This document shows, one piece after another, positions 10,301 through 20,742 of a stretch of 64,000 bases of DNA. The translations under genes and the position numbers were made by a program. Positions within the stretch are counted from its first letter, which is position 1, and the number at the start of each line of letters is the position of its first letter. Source of the DNA: Glandiceps talaboti. Its lineage: Eukaryota; Hemichordata; Enteropneusta; Spengelidae. The notes below the pieces were generated by a model that was given only the letters and a program-made list of their open reading frames with translations, was not told the origin of the DNA and made no database searches. The DNA is taken from positions 19,083,003 through 19,147,002 of the forward strand of contig NC_135551.1 in the NCBI RefSeq assembly GCF_964340395.1, written 5' to 3'.

Positions 10301-12765
10301 TAATATAGTCCAACAGACCAGACAAGGTAAAATTTGTGTGGTCCACCCAAAAAATCGCTAGTCCCGGACCCAGGACCAGTGGATTTGTTCACCCCTGGGG
10401 TTAGTAAAATATGACATGGGAATTTGAATTCTAATAATTAGTTTGTTTTTATTTCTTTATTTTTCTATTTTCAATGCTGCAGGTAGCGTGTGTTCACCAA
10501 TCTTCATTCTTACTTATCTCTTGTTCATTTCTTACTATTCCTAAATGTGGCATGCGAATTTAAATTTAAACTGTTCATTAGGAAAATATGCAAGGCTACA
10601 GTTAGGTCGTGTTCACCAATCTTAATAATTCTTGCCTTATTTCTTGTTTATTACGTATCAATACTTTTCCTAAATATGCCACAGGAATTTCAAATAACTT
10701 GCTAATTTCTGTTACTTTCAATGTTGCATGTATCTTGTGTTCACCAATCTTCATTCTCGAGTATCTCTTGTTTATTTCTTGTTATTCCTAAATATGGCAT
10801 GGGAATTTCAATTTCAAATGTTCATTTTTTTTCAACGCATCTTCTTTCTTTGTTATTTCTTCCTAAATTCGGCATGGGAATTTCAATGTAAACTCTTAAT
10901 TTTTTCTGTTATTTTCAATGTTGCACGTAGCGTGTGTTCACTAATCTTCATTCTTACTTATTTCTAGTTTATTTCTTATTATTCCTAAGTGCGGCATGAG
11001 AATTTCAAATTAATTTGATAATTTATTTTCAATGCTGCCAGAATCTTGTGATTTCCAATCTTCATTCTTGCTACTCTCAATAATAATAATAATAATAATA
11101 TTATTATTTCTTTCTTTTCCTAATCAAGCCATTACAAATATTTATAATTGCATTTTTAACAATCAAAAAATAGATCATGACATAGAAAGGTCCGAAAACT
11201 AAATGTGCCATAATTTTGATTTATACAATATCTACAACATTGGATATTGAGTTGACTGGCAGATCACTTTAATTTGTTAATTGCTTGTAAAGTCAGTCAG
11301 GCTTATCAATAAAAGTTTGACCTTAATATGAACTTTCATGACCTTATAATCTAGGTCATGACCTCTGACACATGTTCTGTAGTACACATGTTCAGCCAGG
11401 GTGCAGGCAAGGAGTTAGGCCCTTTTTAGGGCTAGTTAGTATTTACTCAGTTTCAGTTCTCTTGTTATTGTTTGGTTATTCTGGTATTTCTTTCCTCTTA
11501 ATTATGATAACAATAACGTACATAAAAAATGAAAATACATGTAGATTCAATAAAATAAAAATACAAAAATATAGCTTATGAATGATGCATATATCGTTTT
11601 AATAAATATAAAAGTATTAATTTCATTTGTTTGGTAATAACTGTTGAACTACTGTTTGTTCTATGTTAGCTACTTGTAAATTACCCCACTATCCTCCATA
11701 CACAACCTGAAATCAATTTATTAATATACTTAAATTTGAATACAAGTTAAATTTGAAGAAATGCTCGGCACAATAATATTCATACATGTCCATATTTTAC
11801 CTAAATTTTCTTTCTTTTTTCCTAACGGGGTAACACTATCAATTATAGGCCGTAATGTAAACAATTACAGTCACGGTAGTACATTAGCCCACTGGAGACT
11901 TCTGACAAAGGCTGTCAGATCATGGATGTATTATACATCCATGGTCTACATGTATATGGGATATAAACTTCCGCGCATATTTCCAGGACAAAACAAATGC
12001 TTTCATAAAAGCGGCGATTCCTTTTCCACAGGCGGCTTTGTTCGGAAGAAGTGGGTGGCTAGACAAATCAAGCAATCACACACTGAGTCAATGACCTTGG
12101 TAATAATAGCGATTGAAGACGCCGTCCAAGGCTGTATACCATCATTAACACATGGTGTAACGGGTTTTGACGTCAAATAAAAAATCAGAAAAATTTTGGC
12201 ATACAAAAAAGAAACGGTCTTGGAGCGATGCAACTTGAGAACAGTTCCACGTGATTATTCAGTGTGAGGTTACAATGACAAAACGAAATATACCGACTTC
12301 CAATGTAATAATAACAATATTTACATTACTGCTGGCCGACGACACTTCGTTCTCGCAGTAAAAATCTTCACTCAAAATCGGCCGTATTTAACTCAATAAA
12401 TATACACGGAAAAATTCCCCCACATCTATACTTGGTATCTAAAATGGAAAAGATGGCTATCTTCATGCTGAATATTTCATTATCGTTTTTTCAGACTTGC
12501 CGAGAAGGAGAGCCGAAGACCTGTTTATCTTCAGAGCGTACTCGAGTGAAGTCAGGTTTTGTTGTTTGGCACCTGGCTGTCGTCAGTAAATTTTCCGTGG
12601 CAACACCCAAATAAATCGTAACCATACCTCGTGCGTCATCATGCCGACGATTCTATCCACTTCGTATATATTTTCTTCATCTGAATAGTCGTTATCACCA
12701 TCTGAACTGTCGTTTTCAACATTTTCTGTCTCTTCCGAAGCTTCAAACTCTTCGTTGTCCGCCAT
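7193..12765 (-). CDS. MPP8-like chromodomain protein, 5' part of the gene (two exons seen)
   Basis: Joining 12765-12628 and 7360-7193 gives a 102-residue N-terminus: MADNEE start, an acidic serine-rich stretch, then a complete chromodomain beginning IYEVDRIVGM. In the family, MPP8 binds H3K9me3 through the chromodomain and is part of the HUSH silencing complex in the nucleus; that function is inferred by homology. The intron between them is about 5.3 kb. No exon downstream of 7193 could be recognised, so the gene is 3'-incomplete here and probably continues past the left edge. Confidence 0.75.
8586..8816 (+). repeat. Two imperfect direct copies, about 110 bp
   Basis: The motif CTATATCCATGCAAGGGATT followed by TGTGTGAGGGCGCCCCATCA and CGTACCTTACAGA recurs about 120 bp later with few changes (TATATCCGTGAAAGGG, TGTGAGGGCGCCCCATCACG, CATACCTTGCAGA). 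An A-rich low-complexity tract of about 100 bp follows. Confidence 0.65.
8836..8935. repeat. A-rich low-complexity tract
   Basis: Runs of A with interspersed C and a short C-run. It produces spurious lysine-rich and phenylalanine-rich reading frames on both strands that are not genes. Confidence 0.9.
9116..9476. mobile_element. TTAA-flanked MITE with long inverted ends
   Basis: The left end TTAA|AGTGACCATATAGATG mirrors the right end CATCCATATGACCACT|TTAA. The inverted similarity continues for about 60 bp on each side (TTATAAAACTACTT versus AAGTTGTTTTATAA) and includes inner palindromic parts (TTGTAACTCAATAAATTACA versus TGTAATTCATTGAATTACAA). A TTAA target duplication is typical of piggyBac and Kolobok elements. 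No coding capacity. Confidence 0.8.
10150..10397. mobile_element. Non-autonomous element, CAGGGGTGAACAAATC ends, 5-bp TSD
   Basis: Perfect 16-bp terminal inverted repeats (CAGGGGTGAACAAATC and GATTTGTTCACCCCTG) are flanked by GGGTT on both sides (10145-10149 and 10398-10402). The CAGGG terminus is hAT-like, but the duplication is 5 bp rather than the usual 8. The interior has several GGACC/GGTCC motifs. 248 bp, no open frame. Confidence 0.85.
10440..11085 (+). repeat. Degenerate tandem repeat, about 110-125 bp period
   Basis: About five copies of a T-rich unit recognisable by TTTTCAATGTTGCA, GTGTTCACCAATCTTCATTC, TTGTTTATTTCTT and TAAATATGGCATGGGAATTT. Copies differ by substitutions and internal gaps. 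An (AAT)n tract follows at 11081-11107. The reading frames here are by-products of the repeat. Confidence 0.8.
11110..12600. other. Flank upstream of the chromodomain gene, no gene recognised
   Basis: A 139-codon plus-strand frame at 11761-12180 has no recognisable domain and covers a palindrome (CATGGATGTATTATACATCC). I do not treat it as a gene. The last few hundred bases before 12765 on the plus side are intron 1 of the chromodomain gene; its promoter should lie above 12765. Confidence 0.5.
12628..12765 (-). CDS. MPP8-like chromodomain gene, coding exon 1
   Basis: 46 codons from ATG at 12765 (CCAAGATGGCGGACA) to the donor CACGAG|GTATGG, phase 0. An upstream GTG in the same frame is not a plausible start. 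The N-terminus is acidic (EENIYEVDRI preceded by many E, D and S), as in MPP8. It ends with the first chromodomain strand; Tyr in IYEVDRI is the expected first aromatic-cage residue. Confidence 0.82.
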
Positions 12766-12770
12766 CTTGG
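12755..12770 (-). promoter_or_regulatory. YY1-like motif over the start codon
   Basis: The minus-strand sequence CCAAGATGGCGGACA matches the known YY1 core (AAGATGGCGGC) and overlaps the ATG of the chromodomain gene. YY1 sites at this position are common in TATA-less housekeeping promoters. Binding is inferred. Confidence 0.5.
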
Positions 12771-13319
12771 AGCTCACTCAGCCTCGTTTCCAATGGACCC
12801 TTCAGCGATTTATTTTCAATCCGATTGTTGGCGGCGCTGTACCATTGCAAACATGCACGTAGCACGTGTGCACATGTACATGTGTAAAACATATTTATTG
12901 GAAAGCCTCTGAATACTGATTTGGGAAATTTAGCACCACTTTTTCTGATACTATTGTTCGGCAAAAAATCCTGAATTAATAAGAGTAAATAAAATCTGCA
13001 GATCTGATAAAACCTAACATTAACAACATTGTTGGAATTTTATTCTACACAACAGATCCATTTTCATTGATATCTTTATGTTCTAAAAATAGCAATGTTA
13101 TGTTCTAAAAATATCAATTCTTTTTTTTTAGATTGTGATGACCTACTGTTAAAAAACCGGGAAACTATATGAAGGACATGCCAATCACTGTTAACTTGAA
13201 GTGACACAGTACGATTAGTCATAATTTTATATTGACAATTCCTACTTTACACAATAATGATACCCTACTTTTATAGTGTAATTACATAAACTTACATATA
13301 CCATATATATAGGGTGTTA

Positions 13320-13665
13320 AATCCCAGGAGGTACCAGTGGCCAGCTCTGGTAGGGGTGTGTGTGCCGTGTGTGTGGCCAGTCCTGGAAACCCCAGGCCCC
13401 ATTTTAGACCCACTTTGACCAAAAATCAATACCCCATTTTAGACCATTACAGATTTTTAAAAGATGATAGTTTAGAGCTAAATTTATTTTCCAACATTTT
13501 GGGACAATTAATGTCAGTTATGATTTGGTAAAGGACAATGAACCACATTTTAGACCAAGTAAAATAGAAAATAATGTGGACTGTATTTTTAGTCTTTTGC
13601 TTGAAAAAAAAGACAAACCTCATTTTAGACCAAAGTGCTAGAAAAAGCACCCCAAATATATATAT
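13320..13665. repeat. Interspersed repeat fragment with recurring CCCATTTTAGACC
   Basis: The motif CCATTTTAGACC or a close variant appears four times at irregular spacing (about 13400, 13435, 13540 and 13620) in otherwise AT-rich sequence. Family unknown; no coding content. Confidence 0.45.
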
Positions 13666-13832
13666 TTAAATACCCCCGTAATTTATCTTTAAATATTATT
13701 TTTGTTGATGAAATAGAATTAAAACGTGGTGTGCATTGTCTGTTCGATGTGTGTTCAAATTTGATAAGTGTGCACATTCTGATTATTATATCGCATATTA
13801 TTCTGTGTGTGCACACAATTAGTAATAAATAA

Positions 13833-13932
13833 AGATATTTCAGACGGCTTTTCACGAATATGACAAAATATAATCCACATCTGTGTTTGGATTATATTTT
13901 GTCATATTCATAAAAAGCCTTCCGAAATATCT
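13833..13932. repeat. 100-bp near-perfect hairpin (foldback MITE)
   Basis: The left arm starts AGATATTTCAGACGGCTTTT and the right arm ends AAAAGCCTTCCGAAATATCT. The central arms (ATGACAAAATATAATCCA and TGGATTATATTTTGTCAT) pair perfectly around a small loop. Confidence 0.85.
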
Positions 13933-14204
13933 AACTGGCATCACCCAGTCCCTTTTCCCCTCCTATAACTCTTGAAATGTTCTGAGTTTATAATTCATGT
14001 TCATATTAGAATGTAAATGTTGTCCTTCACTATTTTGTTATTTCCCATTACTTAAATTGTAGTCCCCTCCCCCCCCCCAACTGGACTCCCCATTCATCCG
14101 ACTGTTTGCAATCATTCACTCAGGTTATCATTTCACCATCATACATGAACACAGTTTACGAAAAGTTATTTTATTCAATTAAAGAATGAAAAAGGTTCAT
14201 AGCA

Positions 14205-14295
14205 AAGACTAGACAGTGTAGTGTATGATAGAATAGAATACAAAAATGTAGAATAGAATTATACAGAATAGAATAGAATAGAATAGAATTATAGA
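14205..14295. repeat. (GAATA)n-like low-complexity tract
   Basis: Repeated GAATAGAATA and AATTATA units, degenerate. Confidence 0.7.
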
Positions 14296-14569
14296 AAAAT
14301 ATCATTAACTTTATTAGATATGTATTTTCAAAGTTCAATATTGTGGAACCCAGTCCATTTTTCTGGTACATATTATGACATAACTAAATGATGTGTGAGT
14401 ATAAGTATATTATTTTCTGATGTATTTGACAATGATAGTTTTACTCTTCTGTGCTGTGTACCAATAAAACTGTGTTACACAACAGTTTCACCCAGTGGGT
14501 ATCCTTTCTACACAATCAATATAATATTATAACTGATGATGGATCTATATGGTTGAACACTATGACAGA

Positions 14570-14862
14570 ACCCAATGACATGCAAGGGTAGCATACGCAG
14601 TGTATTTGCACAAGTGCTTGCAATTTTCTATGCGGCTGTACTTCCACGAGCGTAGTGAGTGAAAGCGCAACAGAAATCTCTGCAAGCACATATGAATTGT
14701 GGACCCATCAATCTGATTATATTGTATTGTATCAATGTGTGAACAGCTACACAAATATGTTTACCCACAGGTGATTCAATGTTATTCTGGGTTTTATGGT
14801 ATTACAAGAAAATCATAACATTTTCAAAAAAAAGTTCCATTTACAGCAATTGCATCTTTAAG
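14570..14862. mobile_element. Decayed TIR element and foldback relatives
   Basis: 14570-14700 resembles the foldback family of 650-845 (TTGCACAAGTGCTTGCA). 14755-14861 (TTACCCACAGGTGATTCAAT and TTCCATTTACAGC, ending CTTTAA) matches the right end of the TTAA element at 26048-26689. So two repeat families abut here; the left terminus of the second is missing. Confidence 0.5.
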
Positions 14863-15329
14863 TATTAGCAAACTCCAAGCCATCGAATGCTGTACATATA
14901 GTGTCCTCACTATGGGTGAAAAGAAAGTATTGCCGTTTTCTATGACTTTGTTATATCCCATTTGCTGTGTATATTTTTCTGTACTTTATTTCAATGCATG
15001 AACACCCATTTATGGATGTATTGGTTTCATGAATAAATAAATAAATGTTAAAAATCTATTTGAACTTACAGTTTATTAAACCTTCCACCAGACCCCCCCC
15101 CCCCCCCCCATAGTATGATGAAATGTATAAGAAGCTGGATATCTGACAGGATTCTCTCACATCTATCAACACGTTAAAATATGAAAATGTGAAATACATG
15201 AAAATATTGATAATACTAATACTATAAAGGACTTGAAGTCTGATAAGACCTCAACAAATGTACTCTTGTTGACTAGTGGAAATCAAATTAATTATAAGCA
15301 CACAATCCTTTGTGTATTCTTGGGATGGT

Positions 15330-15556
15330 ATTGTACAAGCACAACAGTTGTCATGGAAACAAAGTAAACAATACACAACAGTTGTCATGGACACAGACAA
15401 AGTAAACAATACACAAGTTGTCATGAACACAAAGTACACAATACACAAGTTGTTGTGGCAACAGACAAAGTAAGTAAACAATACAAACCAGTTGTCAAGG
15501 AAACAGACAAAGTAAACAATACAAACCAGTTGTCAAGGAAACAGACAAAGTAAACA
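15330..15556 (+). repeat. Minisatellite, about 32-40 bp unit
   Basis: About six copies of CAGTTGTCATGGAAACAGA followed by CAAAGTAAACAATACA, with unit-length variants. It lies just past the stop codon of the minus-strand sulfotransferase and may fall within its 3' UTR. Confidence 0.85.
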
Positions 15557-15565
15557 GCCTCAGGG

Positions 15566-16681
15566 TCAACAAATAAAACGACTCTGCTTGGATAAAAACA
15601 TTTTTCTCAAATCTTTTGTTTCTGATTTTAAAATATAACAAAATTCACTTTCATAATTTATTTCTTCGCATTGTTCTGTTACTATTTTTTGTCTCTTACG
15701 AAATGTTACCAAGTCTTGTTCAAAATCACCATCATAGCTCTTCACTTTTTGCCAGAAGGTTTCGTTGAAATGATTGTAAAGTTTAAAATCAGCTTTGTTC
15801 CATTGTTCAACTTTTTCTTTCACAACTGGTGACAGGTTTTCTTGTGTTTCATCATGGACTTTGTTTAGATAGTAGACCACGTCCTCATCCTTCCAACAAA
15901 GTAACTTCTTTAAAAGCACAATTGATTCATCATAATACTCAGTCAACAAAACCAAATCCAGTTCGCTCTCAATTTGTTGAATCTTATTAGCAACTGCCTC
16001 ATCATCATCATCATATTCATAATCCAATCCGAGCATCCAAAATTGACTGTTTTTGATGTGTGACTTTATTCTCCTTCCAACGTTCCCCGTTTCAAGATAT
16101 CTTTCCGGAGATTTAAAAAAATCAATGTATGGATCTGAGGAATTTAAAGACACAAGGTAGTCATGGAAACCATACCAGTAAAACGCTGACTGGAATTGTC
16201 CATAGGGAGACCTGAGAATTGTGAAATACTTGGCATTTGGTATAACCTTTTCAATCTGAGCTCTGTTATATTGCACATGGCTGGCTATGAAGTTATACCC
16301 AGGGAAATCAAAACAATTGTACTGAAGAATATCTAGTTCATTTTCTTCCGTGACACTTATTAAGGCATGCGCTTTCGGAGCAAGCACTGTTACAAGGTCG
16401 TTCATCAATCCATATCGGAATAAAATATTTGCCGTTGTACTTCCACCAGTTTTCCTTGTCTTTATCAGTACAAAGTTTTTTACAGGCTGGCAACTTGGAT
16501 GATGTTGTTTCACAGACCAATTGTCGAGTCTCATATTTTGCGTCTTTGAAATACCGTGCTCTCTATATGACTGTGCAGTGGTTATGAGTTGCTTCCTGGA
16601 TTGACATACACACATATGCAATAAAAGAGAAAAAATGCTGTCAGTCTTAAACACAGACATGGTTATAGTATTTTTCAACAT
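15566..16681 (-). CDS. Galactose-3-O-sulfotransferase family protein
   Basis: A 371-codon frame. It has both PAPS-binding signatures of the Gal3ST family: the 5'-phosphosulfate loop KTRKTGGSTTANILF (family KTHKTGSST) and the 3'-phosphate motif YFTILRSPYGQFQSAFYWYG. Between them is the conserved FIASHVQYNR segment (family N/SH.RFN). Family members are Golgi type II enzymes that transfer sulfate from PAPS to the 3-OH of galactose on glycolipids or glycoproteins; the acceptor cannot be told here. An acidic DYEYDDDDE run follows the core. The N-terminus is weak: the ATG at 16681 gives only a short hydrophobic stretch (SIFSLLLHMCVC), and a good acceptor (TGTCAATCCAG|GAAGC, exon start 16595) suggests that the true 5' exon with the membrane anchor lies upstream. 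Confidence 0.85.
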   Translation of the reverse strand: MLKNTITMSVFKTDSIFSLLLHMCVCQSRKQLITTAQSYREHGISKTQNMRLDNWSVKQHHPSCQPVKNFVLIKTRKTGGSTTANILFRYGLMNDLVTVLAPKAHALISVTEENELDILQYNCFDFPGYNFIASHVQYNRAQIEKVIPNAKYFTILRSPYGQFQSAFYWYGFHDYLVSLNSSDPYIDFFKSPERYLETGNVGRRIKSHIKNSQFWMLGLDYEYDDDDEAVANKIQQIESELDLVLLTEYYDESIVLLKKLLCWKDEDVVYYLNKVHDETQENLSPVVKEKVEQWNKADFKLYNHFNETFWQKVKSYDGDFEQDLVTFRKRQKIVTEQCEEINYESEFCYILKSETKDLRKMFLSKQSRFIC

Positions 16682-17244
16682 ATCAAAATTCAGTTATTAC
16701 TTTAGATTTAATACTTTCTTTTACAAGGTTCTTAACCATGGCTTTAATATCAAATGTAGAGTAAATTTCCTGTCAAAAATATTTCAGATGTCTCAAAATA
16801 CATTATTATCATAATAATTTAACAGACTCAACGGTGCATCATGAGTGCCGGTTTGCTTCACTTGGAGTGTTTGAATTTGTGCTTCCAATGTTCTCTACTG
16901 GCATACCTTCAGAAACAATTGGTGAATGGTACTAGTGACAACAGAATGTACCACAAGTGCTCATGCAAATACTGTGTTCTCTATTGAAATACTGTGTTCC
17001 CTGAGTATCCATCCACACCAAGAATTACAATACAGTAAACTTCATACAATAATACAACTTTGTGTTCGTGCGATTTTGTGTACATGCCATGATCATGTGC
17101 TCATTTGAGTACAGGTATGCAATGATGTTATCAGTATTGGACTAGAATGCTAATATCAAGAGCATGCTGGCACATGGTGACTTATATATTGGTATATAGT
17201 AGACCCCTTTGTTGGAATCTTATCTGACCTCTCTGACCTACTCT

Positions 17245-17757
17245 CCCAAGACTTGGCACTTCTAAGTTCTATTGTACAATGTTCACCTAATTGAAAGTGT
17301 GTAGTCACTCTGTTTTGGTAGTAAGACTTGGCACCTCTATCCTACAATGTTCACCTAAATGAAAGTGTGTAGTCACTCTGTTTTGGTAGTAAGACTTGGC
17401 ACCTCTATCCTACAATGTTCACCTAATTGAAAGTGTGTAGTCACTCTGTTTTGGTAGTAAGACTTGGCACCTCTATCCTACAATGTTCACCTAAATGAAA
17501 GTGTGTAGTCACTCTGTTTTGGTAGTAAGACTTGGCACCTCTATCCTACAATGTTCACCTAAATGAAAGTGTGTAGTCACTTTGTTTTGGTAGTAAGACT
17601 TGGCACCTCTATCCTACAATGTTCACCTAATTGAAAGTGTGTAGTCACTCTGTTTTGGTAGTAAGACTTGGCACTTCTATCGTACAATGTTTACCTAATT
17701 GAAAGTGTGTAGTCACTCTGTTTTGGTAGTAAGACTTGGCAGTTCTCTCCTACAATG
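17245..17757 (+). repeat. 68-bp minisatellite, about 7.5 copies
   Basis: Unit landmarks are AAGACTTGGCACCTCTATCC, TACAATGTTCACCTAA and GTAGTCACTCTGTTTTGGTA. The period is exactly 68 bp between successive copies, which are 95% or more alike in the centre and diverged at both ends. No open frame; upstream of the sulfotransferase gene. Confidence 0.92.
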
Positions 17758-18329
17758 TTTTATAAGACCTATACCTGAGTTACTATGTGAGTTCACAAAA
17801 CCTAACTCAATCCGAGGTCCACAAGCCAATACTTCAGATGTTAATATAATGAAGACTGTATTGTACTCAGCACTGTTTGTAAACTTACTTTGGATATATA
17901 TGGAGCTTGCCTTTGTATCTACTTGGTAACCATAGAAACAGTAGAATCATAATAACCAATCCTAGCAGTATGTACCTTTTTTTGCCTGTAACATCAACAA
18001 ACACAAATAAACAGATTAATAGATAAGTCAATGTCAACATTTTCAAAAGAAGATTAAACACTCACATAATCTTTCAGAGAGCATTTTCATTTCATTTGTA
18101 ACTCTTGAGTACCACTGAACATTGTTTAACTTTGAATATTTGGCGCTACATAAATTTGTTAGATAAATAGAAAAAGATGGGTAATATTTTAAATATTTTC
18201 CTAGGCTGGATATCCTCACCTTTACTTTCATGTGATTAGTACTTGCCTACCTTAAACCATTCTTACAGCTATCATTCTTCTCCTTTCATTTTGAAATGTG
18301 TTGTAGTAAATTGGAGAAAAGTTGGCTGA

Positions 18330-18660
18330 AAACTGAGACTTGAGTCTGGGACCCTCCAATCACTAGATGGACACACGTACTGCCAACCTTGCTATCTAGA
18401 CCGACGTCCAATGACTCTTTCATATTCTCCTCCCTTCTCAACTTTACAGAGCAAACAAACAAACAAACAAACAAACAATCACAAGCTTCAAAACTGCAGA
18501 CACAGTACATTGACACAAATCCAGTTTTTCTCATTACCAATATATGTAGTCAATGCAAAAGAGAACAGTTGGCAAGAGTTGGAATGCAAACCCTGCAACG
18601 CTCCAATCATTAAATGATGCACTAGCAACCATTGCTACCCATGTCAGACTGATGTCAACC
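18330..18660 (-). mobile_element. Two tRNA-like SINE heads in tandem
   Basis: On the minus strand, 18660-18560 reads GGGTAGCAATGGTTGCTAGT (A-box-like), about 35 bp later GGGTTTGCATTCCAAC (B-box-like, consensus GGTTCGANTCC). A second, more degenerate head (TAGCAAGGTTGGCAGTACG) covers about 18430-18330. A (CAAA)n tract sits at 18452-18479. The order A box, B box and spacing fit tRNA-derived SINEs; neither copy is a functional tRNA. Confidence 0.5.
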
Positions 18661-18699
18661 TTAGCTTTACCACAATGTGTCTTGTCAAAAATGCTTAGG

Positions 18700-20220
18700 G
18701 GGAATACTGCAAAGACAGTTCTTCATTCATGACTTACCTCGTAATAATACTTTCTTTCCACCTGCCTGTCTATCGATAGTATCCATACTGACATCACAAC
18801 TATGATGACTTTATTATACTTCTATAATTGTGCTACAAAAGACAAGGAAAAACAATATTCTAAATTATGATACCTCACTTTCACTGTCTTGTTGCAAAGG
18901 AAGAAGAGATATTGGTAGGCGGAGCATGAATTTTTGTCAGAATTATCTAGAAAACCTAGAAACATTTATCTATTATAGATCCATGGGATATCAAGTTACA
19001 TTTTTTCATAGAATATTCAAAACCGTGTTTTTACTTTTCTAGCCAAACATACTCATCTTGAGTCAATGTGAAAAAAACAACTACATAACAATAAAATTCA
19101 CATAATTAACCTGATGAAGATATATAGTTTTAGTTCAATTTAAGAACAGGTCGTCGGTTATCTCCCACGAACCTGCATCTCCCCTTCAATTTGTCAATAT
19201 ACATTTGTACATACGCGTTACAAATACAACTTTAAAGTCTTAGCTTACACATCTGGGTGCGCGCGTACGTGCGTGTGTGCCACACTGCCTCTCGTTGTTC
19301 ACTGTAATTATCTTGTACGGAAGTTGTACCAAGGATGTTGGTCTATGGAGGAGAGGGCGGTACGAACAATTCATATTGTACTGTGTACACCATGCACTAG
19401 GTACACACGTGTACATGGATTTCAAGTTCAAGATCCGACTGACATTTTGATACGTTCACTAATATACCATATGCTAATACTATGGCCTATCTGGCTCAGT
19501 GTCTATGATGATCACCGTCTGGGTCAGAGTTCACGGCCTGTGCTAGAGCGCGCCATCAACGGTGGAGAGTGTGCATTACTTTGTCTTTGTGCTGGGCTTT
19601 AGGCCTTATAGGGGTAAACGATTTTGATATTCGAGTGAATGGGATGAGATGGAGAGGAAATGGAGTCAAAGTATTTTTCCCCCATAGAAACTTTTCATAT
19701 GCAAACAAAATATCTATGTACCATAAACCTTGACTGCACAAATGAATCATAAATTCTTCATTTTATTTTTTTTTTAATTTTTTTTTTAAAAGCGACTGAA
19801 AATATTAAAGCATTATGTGTAAAATAACAGATAAGGGGATATGTTCCTGTATATAATAAATAGTTGTGTGACAGCAATAATTTCAATGACACCTGAGTTC
19901 CTGTGTGGGTAATAGGGGTACGTGCACTTGTGCTTGCACTATTTCTGCTGCACTTTCACTACAAAGTACAGCTACATAGAACACCACATGAACTCGGGCA
20001 AATACTAATGAGTGCATAGTCTAGTCCCTATATGCGCTACGATCATCTTGATCATCTCCACCATTTTCCACTCGTAGAAAACGAAAACGAGTACTCGTAA
20101 CTAGACAACCTAGTACACTACCCAGGCACTCAGATACCATAGGGTTTAACAAGGTTTTTGGAGTCAGGAACTTTAAAATTCTTTGATAGATCGATTGATG
20201 ATGATAAGAGGTTTGTTTGT
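18700..20220. other. No gene recognised
   Basis: Mixed AT-rich sequence. 19240-19440 is locally CpG-richer and gives overlapping short frames without known domains. 19885-20015 is a degenerate relative of the foldback family at 650-845. Confidence 0.4.
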
Positions 20221-20224
20221 GGCC

Positions 20225-20290
20225 CATTCTAGTGATTAGCTCATGTGTCTCTTACAACTGAATCTTGGGTCCATCAACCCCACCCCTACC
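20225..20290 (+). mobile_element. Degenerate tRNA-like SINE fragment
   Basis: TCTAGTGATTAGCTCATGTG resembles an A box region and CTTGGGTCCATCAACCCC a B box. Only the head is visible. Confidence 0.3.
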
Positions 20291-20373
20291 CCCATCCCAG
20301 TGTCAGCTAGATTATATTTAACTAAAAAAATAACTATATCTTGTATACAAGGTTGATGTTCAGTTTGATCCTA

Positions 20374-20742
20374 TAGGCCCACAGGGAGCTCAGGAACCAT
20401 GTTACAAATAAACAAACAAACAAACAAACAAACAAACAAACAAACAAAATATATATAGGTAAATGAAATATCATTTTAAACTCATGGATAACTATCTATA
20501 TACGGGCCTGTATACTATTAATACGGGCCTGTATACTATGTCCATACAAACAACACTGTATAGATAGTATATATAGAAACATAGTTTTATTTCAATAGAA
20601 TACAAGCCCCTATATAAATATATACATGTATATAGTTATCCACGAGTTTAACATTATATTTCGTTTACCCATGTATATGTCATTTGTTTATTTATCTATT
20701 TAATTGTAACATGGTTCCTGGGCTCCCTGTGACAGGCCTACC
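20374..20742. mobile_element. Foldback element with arms of about 120 bp
   Basis: The left arm (AGGCCCACAGGGAGCTCAGG, ACCATGTTACAAATAAACAA, GGTAAATGAAATATCATTTT, AAACTCATGGATAACTAT) is mirrored by the right arm read on the other strand (AGGCCTGTCACAGGGAGCCC, ACCATGTTACAATTAAATAG, GGGTAAACGAAATATAATGT, AAACTCGTGGATAACTAT). The left arm has expanded a (CAAA)n tract at 20406-20448. The central loop holds two direct ACGGGCCTGTATACTAT units. Confidence 0.85.

Noticed and set aside
11761-12180. 139-codon plus-strand frame
   Set aside because: No recognisable domain, no splice logic and a palindromic stretch inside; more likely chance or repeat-derived.
12003-12233. 76-codon minus-strand frame in intron 1 of the chromodomain gene as a further exon
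   Set aside because: No chromodomain-gene similarity and no fitting splice phases.
19240-19602. CpG-richer patch with overlapping frames as a possible promoter or gene
   Set aside because: No domain, start context or exon structure could be supported; too weak to call.
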